Positions 7,857 to 16,903 are shown, counted from the stretch's first letter. The stretch is 33,932 nucleotides of DNA from an uncultured Mucilaginibacter sp. (GCF_946481715.1 NZ_CAMLOV010000047.1:1-33932), one strand, 5' to 3'. The notes: generated from the letters alone by a model not told the origin. Program-made: numbers and translations.

Positions 7857-10800
7857 ATGAACTATAACAAATACAACAATATTTTTGGCTGGGCGGCCTT
7901 TTTTATAGCCGCCATTACCTACACTTTAACGCTGGAGCAATCTACCAGTTTTTGGGATTGCGGCGAATTTATCGCCTGTATCTACCGCTTACAGGTAGCC
8001 CACCAACCCGGCGCACCGCTGTTTACCATGATAGGCAAAGTGTTTTCGCTGCTCTCCATGGGCGATAAAAACCAGGTGGCTTATTTCACCAACCTGTCAT
8101 CGGCACTGGCAAGCGCAGCAACTATTATGTTCCTGTTTTGGACGATAACTGCTTTAGCTAAGAAAATACTGGTAAAAGCCGGCGGAGAAATAAGCGTTAC
8201 CAACCTTATCCTCATTATGGGTTCAGGTTTGGTGGGGGCATTAGCTTATACTTTTTCTGATACCTTCTGGTTCTCGGCTGTCGAGTCGGAAGTTTACGCG
8301 CAATCCTCACTTTGTACAGCCATTGTTTTTTGGGCAATACTAAAATGGGAAGCACATGCCGATGAGCCGCGTGCCGATAAATGGATCGTTTTTATTGCCT
8401 ACGTAATGGGCTTATCCATCGGTATCCACTTATTAAACCTATTGGTTATCCCGGCCATTGCGCTCATTATTTACTTTAAACGCGCTAAGCAAGTAACCAC
8501 CGGCGGCACCATCTGGACGTTTATCCTCGGCGTTATCACTGTGGCGGTTATCCTTTGGGGCGTTATCCAATTCACGGTTAAAGGGGCTGCCTTCTCCGAT
8601 CTGTTCTTTGTGAACACGCTTGGCATGGGTTTCGGTAGCGGCGCCATCGTATTCTTTTTGTTGGTGGCCGTTACCCTGGGCGCGGGTATATATTATACCA
8701 TCAACCAGCAAAATGCATTTGTAATTATCGCTGCGGCTGCATTTGTTTTATTGCTGACTTTTAGCGCCGGCATTGCAGGCTTCATAGGCGCGGGTGTTGT
8801 TTTAGCTGCGCTGGAGTATGCATTAAAAGTGCGCGAGAAACCGGTTGCGCTAAACCGGATATTGATTTGTGCTGTGTTTATTTTATTCGGTTACAGCTCT
8901 TTTGTGATGATCATTATCCGCGCAAAAGCAGGCACCAATTTAAACAACAGCGACCCACAGGACGCCTTTGCGCTAAATAGCTACCTTAACCGCGACCAAT
9001 ACGGCGATACGCCCTTATTATACGGTGAGTTTTTTGATTCGCAGGCTACCGGCCAAACCGATGGCGCTACCCTTTACCGCCGAGGCGAAAAGAAATACGA
9101 AGTTGCCGGGAAAAAGCTGACCACTATTTACGACCGCAACACCCTGTTCCCGCGTATGTTTAGCCAAAAGCAAAACCACCCGGAGTTTTACCGCGACTGG
9201 ATGAAAATGGGTCCTCAGGATAAGCCTAACATGGGTACCAACCTCGGCTTTTTTGCTACCTGGCAGGTGAGCCAAATGTACACCCGCTACTTTTTGTGGA
9301 ACTTTGCCGGCCGCGCTAACGACCTGGACGGGCAAACAAATACTGTTGACGGTAGCTGGCTAAGCGGCCTTAACTTTAAAAAGGAATTACCGGCTTCGGT
9401 TACCCAAAGCAATGCTTATAACAGGCTGTACTTTTTACCGCTTATTATTGGCCTTTTAGGGTTGATCTACCATTTTAGGCGCAACCAGCGCGATGCAGGC
9501 GTTGTAGTGGTACTGTTCTTTTTTACCGGTTTGGCCATTGTGCTTTACCTTAACCAGGACCCCTTGCAGCCACGCGAACGTGATTATGCCTATGCAGGCT
9601 CATTTTATGCCTTCGCCATTTGGATTGGTTTGGGTGTACTGATGATAGCCGAAGTCCTCAGCAAAAAACTGAATGGTAAAACAGGTGCTATCATAGCCAG
9701 CGTGCTGTGCTTATTAGCAGCGCCGGTATTAATGGCCAGCCAGGAATGGGACGACCACGACCGATCCACCAAGCTTACCCCGCACGATATGGCGTATAAC
9801 TACCTTAACTCCTGCGCGCCAAATGCTATTTTATTTTGCTTTGCCGATAACGATACCTACCCGCTTTGGTATATACAGGAAGTGGAAGGCGTTCGTCCGG
9901 ATGTGCGTATTGTAAACCTGAGTTTGCTGGGCACCGATTGGTACATCCGCCAGATGAAGCAAAAGATGAACGAATCGGCACCGCTGCCAATTACCATGAG
10001 CAACGACCAGTTTAAAACCGGCGTGCGCGATGTTATCTATTATAACGATGCCAAAATACCCGGTGCTGCCGAACTAAAAGATGTTTTTGATGTAATTACC
10101 TCGGATAAACCAGATGCCAAACTCACCTATGAGAACGGTGAAACTGCAAACTACCTACCTACCAAAAACCTCAAAATTACCGTTAACCCGGACGAGGTTA
10201 TTGCCAACGGTGTAGTACCTGCAAACCAAAGAGATAAAATTGCTACCGAAATGGATTTTACCTATCCCGGTAAATATGTAACCAAAGATAACCTGGCCAT
10301 AATGGATATCCTTGCCCACAACAACTGGAAACGCCCGGTTTACTACACCGTTACCGCCGGTAACGAGAATATGCTGGGGCTGGATAAATACATGTACAAC
10401 GAGGGCTTTTGCTACCGCCTGATGCCGCTGAAACCAGATACAACTGTGCAGCCATTAGAGGCAAGCAATACGCTGGTGATGTACAACAACGTGGTAAACA
10501 AATTCAAATACGGTAAGCTAAAAACCGCTAAAAACCTGGATAATACTTCTGTAACGCTGTTTTACCCGGTTATTACCCGCATGTTTGCCAGCCTTACCGA
10601 TGCATTGGTAAAAGAAGGCCATACCGACCTGGCCAAAAACGTGCTGAAAAAATACCAGGATAACCTACCGGACAATGTATCATCACCCGATTTGGCCATC
10701 CGTAAATATTACATGGCACAAAGCGCCTTTGCCGTTGGTGATGCAGCGTTTGGCAATAAATTAGTCAAAGCGCTGGATGATTACATCATGGACCAGCTAA

Positions 10801-10994
10801 AATATAATTTCACCGTTTACCAATCAGACAGCAGCCAGATAGATGGCCGCAATGTGCAGCTTTGCCTGTCGTTGCTTAACGGGCTGGAGAACCTAACCAA
10901 AGGGGTTAACCAACCTGCCTGGGCCACCAAAATCGGCGCTCAGTTGAAAGATTACGAAGCCAAATTTGGCGGGCTAATTAACCAGGGGCGGTAG
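7857..10994 (+). CDS. DUF2723 family large multi-pass membrane protein
   Basis: The 1045-residue product opens with the DUF2723 block: a first membrane segment, then YTLTLEQSTSFWDCGEF and HQPGAPLF within residues 20-60. Ten or more hydrophobic segments fill residues 1-360 and about 520-630. The later part (about 640-1045) is mostly soluble and includes DNDTYPLWYIQEVEGVRPD. The family is distantly related to GT-C/protein O-mannosyltransferase-type glycosyltransferases and is very common in Bacteroidota; its substrate is not settled, so a glycosyltransferase role is only likely. The gene is divergent from tRNA-Gln and ends at its own intrinsic terminator. ATG at 7857 begins a natural membrane N-terminus (MNYNKYNNIFGWAAFFIA). 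The 215-bp upstream gap holds the opposing tRNA promoter, and only a weak TACTTTCG -7-like site for this gene. Confidence 0.92.
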   Translation: MNYNKYNNIFGWAAFFIAAITYTLTLEQSTSFWDCGEFIACIYRLQVAHQPGAPLFTMIGKVFSLLSMGDKNQVAYFTNLSSALASAATIMFLFWTITALAKKILVKAGGEISVTNLILIMGSGLVGALAYTFSDTFWFSAVESEVYAQSSLCTAIVFWAILKWEAHADEPRADKWIVFIAYVMGLSIGIHLLNLLVIPAIALIIYFKRAKQVTTGGTIWTFILGVITVAVILWGVIQFTVKGAAFSDLFFVNTLGMGFGSGAIVFFLLVAVTLGAGIYYTINQQNAFVIIAAAAFVLLLTFSAGIAGFIGAGVVLAALEYALKVREKPVALNRILICAVFILFGYSSFVMIIIRAKAGTNLNNSDPQDAFALNSYLNRDQYGDTPLLYGEFFDSQATGQTDGATLYRRGEKKYEVAGKKLTTIYDRNTLFPRMFSQKQNHPEFYRDWMKMGPQDKPNMGTNLGFFATWQVSQMYTRYFLWNFAGRANDLDGQTNTVDGSWLSGLNFKKELPASVTQSNAYNRLYFLPLIIGLLGLIYHFRRNQRDAGVVVVLFFFTGLAIVLYLNQDPLQPRERDYAYAGSFYAFAIWIGLGVLMIAEVLSKKLNGKTGAIIASVLCLLAAPVLMASQEWDDHDRSTKLTPHDMAYNYLNSCAPNAILFCFADNDTYPLWYIQEVEGVRPDVRIVNLSLLGTDWYIRQMKQKMNESAPLPITMSNDQFKTGVRDVIYYNDAKIPGAAELKDVFDVITSDKPDAKLTYENGETANYLPTKNLKITVNPDEVIANGVVPANQRDKIATEMDFTYPGKYVTKDNLAIMDILAHNNWKRPVYYTVTAGNENMLGLDKYMYNEGFCYRLMPLKPDTTVQPLEASNTLVMYNNVVNKFKYGKLKTAKNLDNTSVTLFYPVITRMFASLTDALVKEGHTDLAKNVLKKYQDNLPDNVSSPDLAIRKYYMAQSAFAVGDAAFGNKLVKALDDYIMDQLKYNFTVYQSDSSQIDGRNVQLCLSLLNGLENLTKGVNQPAWATKIGAQLKDYEAKFGGLINQGR

Positions 10995-11035
10995 AGGACG
11001 CCCTTAACGTTTGGCCTTAAAGGAATAAATAGATC

Positions 11036-11061
11036 AAGCCCTGCAACTGCGGGGCTTTTTT
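11036..11061 (+). terminator. Intrinsic terminator after DUF2723 gene
   Basis: AAGCCCTGC pairs with GCGGGGCTT around a 4-base AACT loop (one G-T pair), followed by a run of T ending at 11061. It lies 42 bases after the DUF2723 stop codon. Confidence 0.9.
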
Positions 11062-11167
11062 GTTGCCGGGCCACTACTTGGCAAACGTTTCCGGCAGATT
11101 AGCATTTTAGGAATGCAGTGGCGATTGTTGAAAATTTGGAGAAATAACTTCACATCCCCCCTTTCAT

Positions 11168-11290
11168 CGTCATTGCGAGGTACGAAGCAATCTCTACGCA
11201 GAACAAGCCACCATGCAAAACGGTCATACTAAGCAGTCATTCAAATCGGTTATGCGTAGCTTAGAGATTGCTTCGTACCTCGCAATGACG
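11168..11290. repeat. 123-bp inverted repeat with 29-bp perfect arms (CGTCATTGCGAGG type)
   Basis: Left arm 11168-11196 is the exact reverse complement of right arm 11262-11290. A further 6-bp pairing (TACGCA 11195-11200 with TGCGTA 11253-11258) follows inside. The ~52-base centre has no ORF. The arm sequence is of the GTCATTGCGAGG..GAAGCAATC type that I recall as an intergenic repeat in many unrelated bacteria. A degraded relative lies at 13416-13439. Confidence 0.9.
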
Positions 11291-11297
11291 CGGGGGA

Positions 11298-11337
11298 ATA
11301 ATACGAAAAGAGCAGCCTGTGGCTGCTCTTTTCGTAT
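11298..11337 (-). terminator. Strong 17-bp hairpin, probable accA terminator
   Basis: ATACGAAAAGAGCAGCC (11301-11317) pairs perfectly with 11321-11337 around a TGT loop. Read on the minus strand it lies 29 bases after the accA stop, and its T-rich descending side (CTTTTCGTATTATT) supplies the U tract. The symmetry means it could also act on plus-strand read-through. Confidence 0.8.
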
Positions 11338-11365
11338 ATTTTATGTCTTTTTTCCCGTTTAAAAA

Positions 11366-12322
11366 TTAATCCTCCAACACCACGCCCATGTTACAGAACT
11401 TCTCTATACGCTCTCCTACCAGTTCGTCGATGTTGCGTTCGCCTAATATTTTCAGGTCTTTTAGAAGTTGCTTTTTTAGGGTAGCTGCCATGGCAACCGG
11501 ATCCTGATGGGCGCCGCCAAGGGGTTCTTTTATCACACCGTCTATCAACTTGTTCTTCAGCATTTCGGTAGAGGTGAGCTTCAGCATTTCTGCGGCGCGC
11601 TCTTTTTGCTCCCAGGTTTTAAACAGGATGGTAGAGCAATTCTCCGGCGAAATAACCGAATACCAGCTGTTATCCAGCATCATCACCTTGTCGCCAATAC
11701 CAATGCCTAAGGCACCGCCCGATGCACCTTCGCCAATAACAACGCAGATAACCGGCACTTTCAGTATCGACATCTCTAACAAGTTACGCGCAATGGCCTC
11801 GCCTTGTCCGCGTTCTTCTGCCTCCATTCCTGGGAATGCCCCCGGTGTGTCAATCAAAGTAACTACAGGTTTGCCAAACTTTTCGGCCATTTTCATCAGC
11901 CTTAATGCTTTGCGGTATCCCTCGGGGTTGGCCATACCGAAGTTGCGGTACTGGCGTTCTTTGGTGTTACGCCCTTTTTGGTGGCCTATGAACATTACGG
12001 TTTGCCCGTTTAAGGTTCCGAAACCGCCTATAATAGCTTTATCATCCCCTACCGTACGGTCGCCGTGCATCTCAATGAAATCATCGCACATCAGTTCGAG
12101 ATACTGTAAAGTATATGGGCGTTCGGGATGGCGGCTTATCTGCACCTTTTGCCAACCGGTGAGCTTGCTATATATTTCTTTTTTTGCAGTTTCCAGTTTG
12201 GCTTCCAGTTCGGCAATAGTGGCGCTCATATCCAGCTTGTTCTTCTCTTCTACCTGCTGCACCTTTTCTATCTGCCCCTGAAGCTCTGCCAGTGGTTTTT
12301 CAAAATCAAATGTAATCTTCAT
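11366..12322 (-). CDS. accA: Acetyl-CoA carboxylase carboxyltransferase subunit alpha
   Basis: AccA with AccD transfers the carboxyl group from carboxybiotin to acetyl-CoA, giving malonyl-CoA, the committed step of fatty acid synthesis. The 318-residue length equals the usual bacterial subunit. An N-terminal coiled coil (about 10-50) is followed by the crotonase-like core, with [33 protein letters not shown] and the oxyanion-type loop [12 protein letters not shown]. accD is not adjacent, as is common in this phylum. The start at 12322 gives the expected [15 protein letters not shown] opening. A TAATTTAGC motif at 12338-12346 lies about 15 bases upstream. It is separated by 45 bases from the next gene upstream, so it may also receive read-through. 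Confidence 0.97.
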   Translation of the reverse strand: MKITFDFEKPLAELQGQIEKVQQVEEKNKLDMSATIAELEAKLETAKKEIYSKLTGWQKVQISRHPERPYTLQYLELMCDDFIEMHGDRTVGDDKAIIGGFGTLNGQTVMFIGHQKGRNTKERQYRNFGMANPEGYRKALRLMKMAEKFGKPVVTLIDTPGAFPGMEAEERGQGEAIARNLLEMSILKVPVICVVIGEGASGGALGIGIGDKVMMLDNSWYSVISPENCSTILFKTWEQKERAAEMLKLTSTEMLKNKLIDGVIKEPLGGAHQDPVAMAATLKKQLLKDLKILGERNIDELVGERIEKFCNMGVVLED

Positions 12323-12367
12323 ACAATTTATTGAGCCGCTAAATTAAAAAAATGAAACGGCATATTG

Positions 12368-12868
12368 TTAATTATCATTTTTGAATGACTTCAATTTATT
12401 TATCTGCGCAGGGGCAAGCAGCTTATAGGTGTTGTAAGCCGCCATTAAAATGGCATTCCGTAGCTCGCCGTAATATAAACCGCTGCGGTTACCGTAAAAT
12501 AGTATATCGCCATCATTAACTTTTTTCGACTGAAAAAGGTCGTCCAGCTTTGCTTCGTTCTTTACAATAAAGCCGCCCATCTCTATCTTTTTGCGCTGTA
12601 GTTCGGTATTTATTTTGGTGAGCGCAGCGGTTTGGGTGGGGCTAAGGTCCAGCTCCTTTTTGTATTTAAGCGCTTTTTGTGCCGATGGGTAGCCATTTAA
12701 GTCGGCAACCAGGCTCATTTGGTATTGGTCAACACCTTTCATTAACGCATCGTATTGGGTATTGCTTATGGTTTTTACGGGAGAGGGCTTCAGCAGGCTA
12801 TCCGGCGTTTGGGCAAGGGCTGCGGTGCTGATGAATGTCAATAGGATGAGTGGGTATAGTGTTCGCAT
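12368..12868 (-). CDS. Small secreted Spy/CpxP-like (LTxxQ) protein
   Basis: The frame is open up to 12937, but that extension overlaps the next gene. The ATGs at 12871 and 12868 give a clean signal peptide (MRTLYPLILLTFISTAALAQ), so I use 12868. The mature protein, about 145 residues, is helical, with LDLSPTQTAALTKINTELQ and a later LLAPAQINKLKSF. These two LTxxQ-like motifs are the hallmark of the Spy/CpxP periplasmic family (chaperone or stress sensors, sometimes metal-linked). Assignment to that family is by motif only. The upstream small membrane gene on the same strand is 20-25 bases away, suggesting co-transcription. No metal ligand cluster is evident. Confidence 0.7.
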   Translation of the reverse strand: MRTLYPLILLTFISTAALAQTPDSLLKPSPVKTISNTQYDALMKGVDQYQMSLVADLNGYPSAQKALKYKKELDLSPTQTAALTKINTELQRKKIEMGGFIVKNEAKLDDLFQSKKVNDGDILFYGNRSGLYYGELRNAILMAAYNTYKLLAPAQINKLKSFKNDN

Positions 12869-12893
12869 CATAAGTTTATTTAACGCTGGCAAG

Positions 12894-13334
12894 TTAATAT
12901 TGTTCTGTAGGTTTGGTGTTGATACCTGGTTTTTCAATATCCCAACCTTTATTTTTAAACAAGGCTATACTTGCCAGGATGCCAAGTATTAACCCGGCTA
13001 CGAACCCAGTTACACTTACACACAATATATCATTTATGGGGAATATTTCATCTTTCGTTATAGACCATAGCAACAGGAGAATGCATACTATTTCGATACA
13101 TCCGGCAACAAGTACACCATATTTTTGGGGTTTAGGTGAAAAAAAGCCGCTTAAAACAACATATGTAAAAAATATAAATGCATTCTCCAGTGCGTGAATG
13201 AACAAGTAAAGATTATTGTCTGATTTCTTTAATCCCCGTAAGACAATAACTTCAAAGTCTTTATATAAAACCAGCATCCCGAATGCTATTAGAAGAGGTA
13301 CTGTAATGGCTACTATCCATCTGAATATTTTCAT
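12894..13334 (-). CDS. Four-helix small membrane protein, unrecognised
   Basis: 146 residues with four predicted membrane segments: about 5-25, 45-65, 75-92 and 100-128. A short polar tail follows (KNKGWDIEKPGINTKPTEQY). I recognise no family. It ends about 25 bases before the Spy-like gene on the same strand, so the two probably form a small unit. The upstream gap (13335-13457) holds repeat DNA derived from the CGTCATTGCG family and no obvious promoter. It could be a generic inner-membrane protein; no function is claimed. Confidence 0.65.
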   Translation of the reverse strand: MKIFRWIVAITVPLLIAFGMLVLYKDFEVIVLRGLKKSDNNLYLFIHALENAFIFFTYVVLSGFFSPKPQKYGVLVAGCIEIVCILLLLWSITKDEIFPINDILCVSVTGFVAGLILGILASIALFKNKGWDIEKPGINTKPTEQY

Positions 13335-13377
13335 TTAGCAATTTAAAAAAAACCTGTTAGATAACCTCCATGTACGT

Positions 13378-13440
13378 AGCAAAGCGACGAGTTGCAAACT
13401 GCTTTGCTGACCTTTGATTGCCGCGCTTCGCAATGACGTT
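13378..13440. repeat. Degraded CGTCATTGCG repeat with an 8-bp hairpin
   Basis: AGCAAAGC (13378-13385) faces GCTTTGCT (13401-13408). It is followed by GATTGCCGCGCTTCGCAATGACG, which resembles the right arm of the inverted repeat at 11262-11290 but with substitutions. Confidence 0.6.
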
Positions 13441-13457
13441 GGGGCTATTGCTGATTT

Positions 13458-15215
13458 TTACTCCACTTTTATCACCTTCGTCCGTTTACTTATCCCGTTC
13501 TCATTAAAAGCTTCTATCTGGAAATAGTAGGGTACACCCTTCTCCATCCCGTTAAAATAGTACTCATTTACATTGTACACCATAATGTTGTTATATAGTT
13601 TATCGGGCGCTATGCCCATGTAAATGGTGTAACCAACAGCACCGTCGGTTTGGCGCCAGCGCAGCCACGAATTGCGGTTCTCTTCTTTGCCGCGCAGTAC
13701 AATAAGGTTTCGTACGGTATCAGGCGCGGCACCGCCGCCCTTTCCAAACACCCTGAAGCCGGATAAGGCAAACTTGCCGGTTGGCATGTGGTAGTTGGTA
13801 ATTTTTAGGTAGCGTGCTTTTACAGCGGTTTTTAGTTCAACATAATCGTGCGGTACGTCGGTTTTATTCTGGCGTTTATCAACCAATGGCCTCCATGTTT
13901 TTCCATCGATGGACGATGTAATTAAATACTGGTGATACACACCAGGCGATTTTCCCAAAAAGGTTGCATCCTGGTCGGCATAGTTTAGTTGGATGGCTTT
14001 TACGGTGCTTATTTCACCCAGGTCGGTTTGCATCCATTCGCCTTTATTGGCAGTTTTGGCGCTCCAGTATGTTTTAATATCCTCATCCACCGCTAAGTTT
14101 GGTACATAAGCGCCGAGGGTTGAGGATACCTGCACGGGTTTATTATAGTTAAGCAGCATCCAGCCGGTAAAATTGCTCTTCAGGTGGTCTTCCTTCCCTG
14201 CTGATAAGTAGTGCGGGTAATCGCCGTAAGCGGTGTTTGTATACAACACACCATCGTTATCAAAACCCGCCGGCCAAAACCCGATGCGGCGTTCGAAGTT
14301 GTTCTTCACATCAATCACCATAGTACTGATGTGCCAGTAATTGCCATACTTGTCTGCCCAGGTAGCGCCGTGCCCTGCTCCTTTAGCAAAGCCGCCCGGC
14401 TTGTAGCTGAATGGGTTATGGGCCTGATATTTAAAGGGGCCGAGCGGTTTATCGCCCACGTAAACGCCATCCCCATAGCCGCGGCCTTCGGTACCGGGCG
14501 CCGCGTATTGCAGGTAGTATTTACCATTGTGCTTGTTCATCCAGCCGCCTTCCATAAAGCCTGTGAGGAAAACGTTATCATTATTCTCGCCGAAACGCTC
14601 CCAGCCGTGCTCTTTCCAATCGAGTTTTATCATTTCCTTTTTCGGGCCGATCGGTTCGAACGTTTTGCGGTCTATCTCCTGCCCATACATGGGGAAGGTG
14701 TTGCTGCTGCCATGGTAAATGTATACTCGACCGTCATCATCGGCAAACATGCCCGGATCCCAGGCACCTACCTGGAAGTAGTCTTTGGCAGCTTTCCAGG
14801 TATCATGTGTTGGGTCGGTGCTCATCCACAGGGTAAAATCTTTGTTGTAGGTAGAGCCGATCACCAGCAGCGTATCCCCCAAAACCAATGTACCAGGTGC
14901 GCAAAGCTCATCGCCTTTAACCTCGTTGTAGGGACGCACAAATTTGCGCGATACAAACTTCCAGCTCAGCATATCCGGGCTCCACCAGTAACCAAACTGG
15001 TTGGTGCTAAAGAGGTAGTAATTGCCTTTAAAAAAGGTCATAGTTGGGTCGGCGGTGGCGCGGTGCTTGCCCCAGGCAGCAAATGTTTCAAAGGGTGTAT
15101 ATCCATAATCAAGGTTAAGCGGGTTGCAATAAGTTAGCCTTTTTGTTTGTGCCGATGAGGCGAACGCAATAAAGCAAAACAGGGCTGCTAACAGGAAGCG
15201 GTTTGCAATTTTCAT
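13458..15215 (-). CDS. Secreted glycoside hydrolase family 43 with F5/8C-type module
   Basis: The frame is open to 15326, but the ATG at 15215 starts a signal peptide (MKIANRFLLAALFCFIAFAS) and sits about 22 bases from a TATATTTGC promoter motif. Numbering is from there, giving 585 residues. The five-bladed propeller shows the three GH43 acids: Asp56 (ATADPTM), Asp153 (GAWDPGMF) and Glu222 (GFMEGGW). A discoidin/F5-8C carbohydrate-binding domain follows at about 365-490 (VDEDIKTYWSA, QTDLGE), then an FN3-like end. GH43 enzymes usually cut arabinan, xylan or galactan side chains, but substrate cannot be read from sequence alone. It neighbours GH30 and ThuA genes but is separated from GH30 by a terminator. 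The protein is likely periplasmic or secreted. Confidence 0.93.
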   Translation of the reverse strand: MKIANRFLLAALFCFIAFASSAQTKRLTYCNPLNLDYGYTPFETFAAWGKHRATADPTMTFFKGNYYLFSTNQFGYWWSPDMLSWKFVSRKFVRPYNEVKGDELCAPGTLVLGDTLLVIGSTYNKDFTLWMSTDPTHDTWKAAKDYFQVGAWDPGMFADDDGRVYIYHGSSNTFPMYGQEIDRKTFEPIGPKKEMIKLDWKEHGWERFGENNDNVFLTGFMEGGWMNKHNGKYYLQYAAPGTEGRGYGDGVYVGDKPLGPFKYQAHNPFSYKPGGFAKGAGHGATWADKYGNYWHISTMVIDVKNNFERRIGFWPAGFDNDGVLYTNTAYGDYPHYLSAGKEDHLKSNFTGWMLLNYNKPVQVSSTLGAYVPNLAVDEDIKTYWSAKTANKGEWMQTDLGEISTVKAIQLNYADQDATFLGKSPGVYHQYLITSSIDGKTWRPLVDKRQNKTDVPHDYVELKTAVKARYLKITNYHMPTGKFALSGFRVFGKGGGAAPDTVRNLIVLRGKEENRNSWLRWRQTDGAVGYTIYMGIAPDKLYNNIMVYNVNEYYFNGMEKGVPYYFQIEAFNENGISKRTKVIKVE

Positions 15216-15237
15216 AGCCGGATGGTAATTGGTTGGG

Positions 15238-15245
15238 CAAATATA
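15238..15245 (-). promoter_or_regulatory. -7 box TATATTTG for GH43 gene
   Basis: The minus strand reads TATATTTGC 22 bases before the chosen ATG, an exact TAnnTTTGY match. No clear TTTG box lies at the right distance upstream; the inverted repeat at 15257-15322 occupies that place. Confidence 0.55.
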
Positions 15246-15256
15246 GGTATAGTTTT

Positions 15257-15322
15257 TTTTAACCACAGGGGCGGAGAGAAGCAGAGAGGTGCACAGAGCC
15301 TTGCAAATCTCTGTGGTTAAAA
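15257..15322. repeat. TTTTAACCACAG inverted repeat
   Basis: TTTTAACCACAG (15257-15268) and CTGTGGTTAAAA (15311-15322) are perfect 12-bp inverted arms. The AG-rich spacer has GCAGAGAGGTGCACAGAG. It resembles the CACAGAG-rich intergenic repeats common in this phylum. Confidence 0.85.
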
Positions 15323-15342
15323 TCAAGCCCCCCCTCTCAAAT

Positions 15343-15377
15343 AAAAAAGGAGCGCCGGGAAATCCGGCACCCCTTTT
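15343..15377 (-). terminator. Intrinsic terminator after GH30 gene
   Basis: On the minus strand AAAAGGGGTGCCGG pairs with CCGGCGCTCCTTTT (two G-U pairs), ending in TTTTTTATT. It lies 28 bases after the GH30 stop. On the plus strand the same pairs would be mismatches, so the direction is clear. Confidence 0.88.
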
Positions 15378-15404
15378 AGAGAGATTTAGTTGATGAATTA
15401 TTAT

Positions 15405-16865
15405 TTATTGTACAATGAGCGTTGCTATAGAATGCGGTTCGGCGGATGTTTTGGCAGCTTTGCCTTTTATCCACAAACTGTATTCAATTTTTTCGTCTGT
15501 GCGGTTCATTACCACAACGGCAAGTTTACCATCCGTGTTTACGTAAGCTGTGGTTAAAAGTTTATCCCTGCTGGCGGCACTGGCTACGCGTTTTGCGCCC
15601 GGACGGATGAATTTGGAGAAATGCCCCATGTAATAGTACGAATTGGTATAGATCAGTTCGCCGGTGCGGGTATCGGCATGCACCGGAGCAAAGCAAAAAT
15701 TGCCCACATGGTTTGGCCCGCCTTTTTCGTCGAGCAGGATGTTCCAATCCGTCCAGCCTACGGTGCCTGCGTTAAAATCGTTCATCATAGAAAGGCCGTA
15801 GCGCTCGCCTAAGGACCAATCGCCAAGGCGGGTAAAGTCGAATTTCTCCACGCAGCCTTCGGTAAAGATCAAGTTCTTATCCGGGAAAGCAGCATGCGTT
15901 AAACGGGTGTTATCAAAATTTTGGCCGGCACCTGTCCAGGTCTCGTACCAGTGGAAACCTATACCCCAAATGTATTTTGCGGCGGCAGGGTCTTCTAATA
16001 TCGTACTGGCGCGCTGATAAAGCAAATCGCGGTTATGATCCCAAACAATTAGCTTTTTTGCAGCCATCCCACCTTTTACGAGTGTTGGGCCTAAATAGTT
16101 CTTTACAAAATCGCGCTCTTCTTCGGCCGTGTACTTGCAGCTTTCCCAGGTTTGGGTAGCCATCGGCTCGTTTTGTACCGATAGGCCCCATACCGGGATA
16201 CCTTCCTTTTCGTATGCTTTGATAAATTTGACGTAGAAATTAGCCCAACTCTGTGCGAATTCGTTTTTGAGTTTACCGCCGTGCAATACATCGTTATTAT
16301 CCTTCATAAAAGCGGGCGGGCTCCATGGCGATACAAACATGGTTAGTTTGCCCCCGGCAGCTTTAGTTGCTTCCTTTATAAAAGGTATGCGGTATTTTTT
16401 ATCGTGGCTGATGTTGAAAGTGCTAAGCCCCTTATCGCTGTTTGATACATAACTGTAACTGCCGCTGCTAAAATCGCAGCTTTGGATATTCGTGCGGGCC
16501 AGCGTGTAGCCTATGCCGATGTTCTTATCGTAATAAGCCGCTAAAAATTCTTTCTGTTTCTCTTTTGGCAGCTTGTAAAAAGTTTCGGCGACGGCATCTG
16601 TTAAAGCACCACCTATGCCCAGCATGGTTTGGAATGTTTTGGTGGGGTCTACAAAAACCAATGTTTCGGTCTCTGGCGGCTGCGGGCTATCTGTAAAAGT
16701 TAAAGTACCTGCGGGGGCAAGGCGCTTATCTGTACCCTTTTCGGTAATAAAAACTTTCACCGTTTTATTAGCGGCCGAATAAAGCATCTTAGGCCTAACC
16801 GACTGCCCGAAAACAGTTGCTGAAAGGCAAATGCATCCCGCTAAAAAAAGTACTTGTTTCATCAT
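15405..16865 (-). CDS. Secreted glycoside hydrolase family 30 (glucosylceramidase-like)
   Basis: The 486-residue protein begins with a signal peptide (about 1-21, cut near VFGQ). The (beta/alpha)8 core has FQTMLGIGGALTDA, the acid/base Glu233 in LSVQNEPMATQTWESC, and the nucleophile Glu336 in IFTEGCVE. A C-terminal beta domain (about 410-486) completes the GH30 fold. Family members act on beta-1,6- or beta-1,3-glucan, xylan or glucosylceramide. The architecture resembles the bacterial subfamily with beta-glucanase or glucocerebrosidase-type activity, but the substrate is uncertain. Two consecutive ATGs, at 16865 and 16862, are possible. A TTTG-N21-TAGCTTTG promoter precedes it and a terminator follows, so it is its own transcription unit. 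Confidence 0.95.
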   Translation of the reverse strand: MMKQVLFLAGCICLSATVFGQSVRPKMLYSAANKTVKVFITEKGTDKRLAPAGTLTFTDSPQPPETETLVFVDPTKTFQTMLGIGGALTDAVAETFYKLPKEKQKEFLAAYYDKNIGIGYTLARTNIQSCDFSSGSYSYVSNSDKGLSTFNISHDKKYRIPFIKEATKAAGGKLTMFVSPWSPPAFMKDNNDVLHGGKLKNEFAQSWANFYVKFIKAYEKEGIPVWGLSVQNEPMATQTWESCKYTAEEERDFVKNYLGPTLVKGGMAAKKLIVWDHNRDLLYQRASTILEDPAAAKYIWGIGFHWYETWTGAGQNFDNTRLTHAAFPDKNLIFTEGCVEKFDFTRLGDWSLGERYGLSMMNDFNAGTVGWTDWNILLDEKGGPNHVGNFCFAPVHADTRTGELIYTNSYYYMGHFSKFIRPGAKRVASAASRDKLLTTAYVNTDGKLAVVVMNRTDEKIEYSLWIKGKAAKTSAEPHSIATLIVQ

Positions 16866-16903
16866 TAGGGTTACAAAGAGAGATATTTTGTTGGTTACAA
16901 AAC

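Noticed and set aside
11550..12281. 243-codon open frame on the plus strand
   Set aside because: Antisense to accA, which is full length and has all family motifs.
14211..15137. 308-codon open frame on the plus strand
   Set aside because: It lies entirely opposite the GH43 catalytic domain, which carries all expected motifs; the frame has no recognisable domain and low-complexity composition.
15216..15326. 37-residue N-terminal extension of the GH43 frame
   Set aside because: It crosses an inverted repeat and the TATATTTG promoter motif, and would bury the signal peptide.
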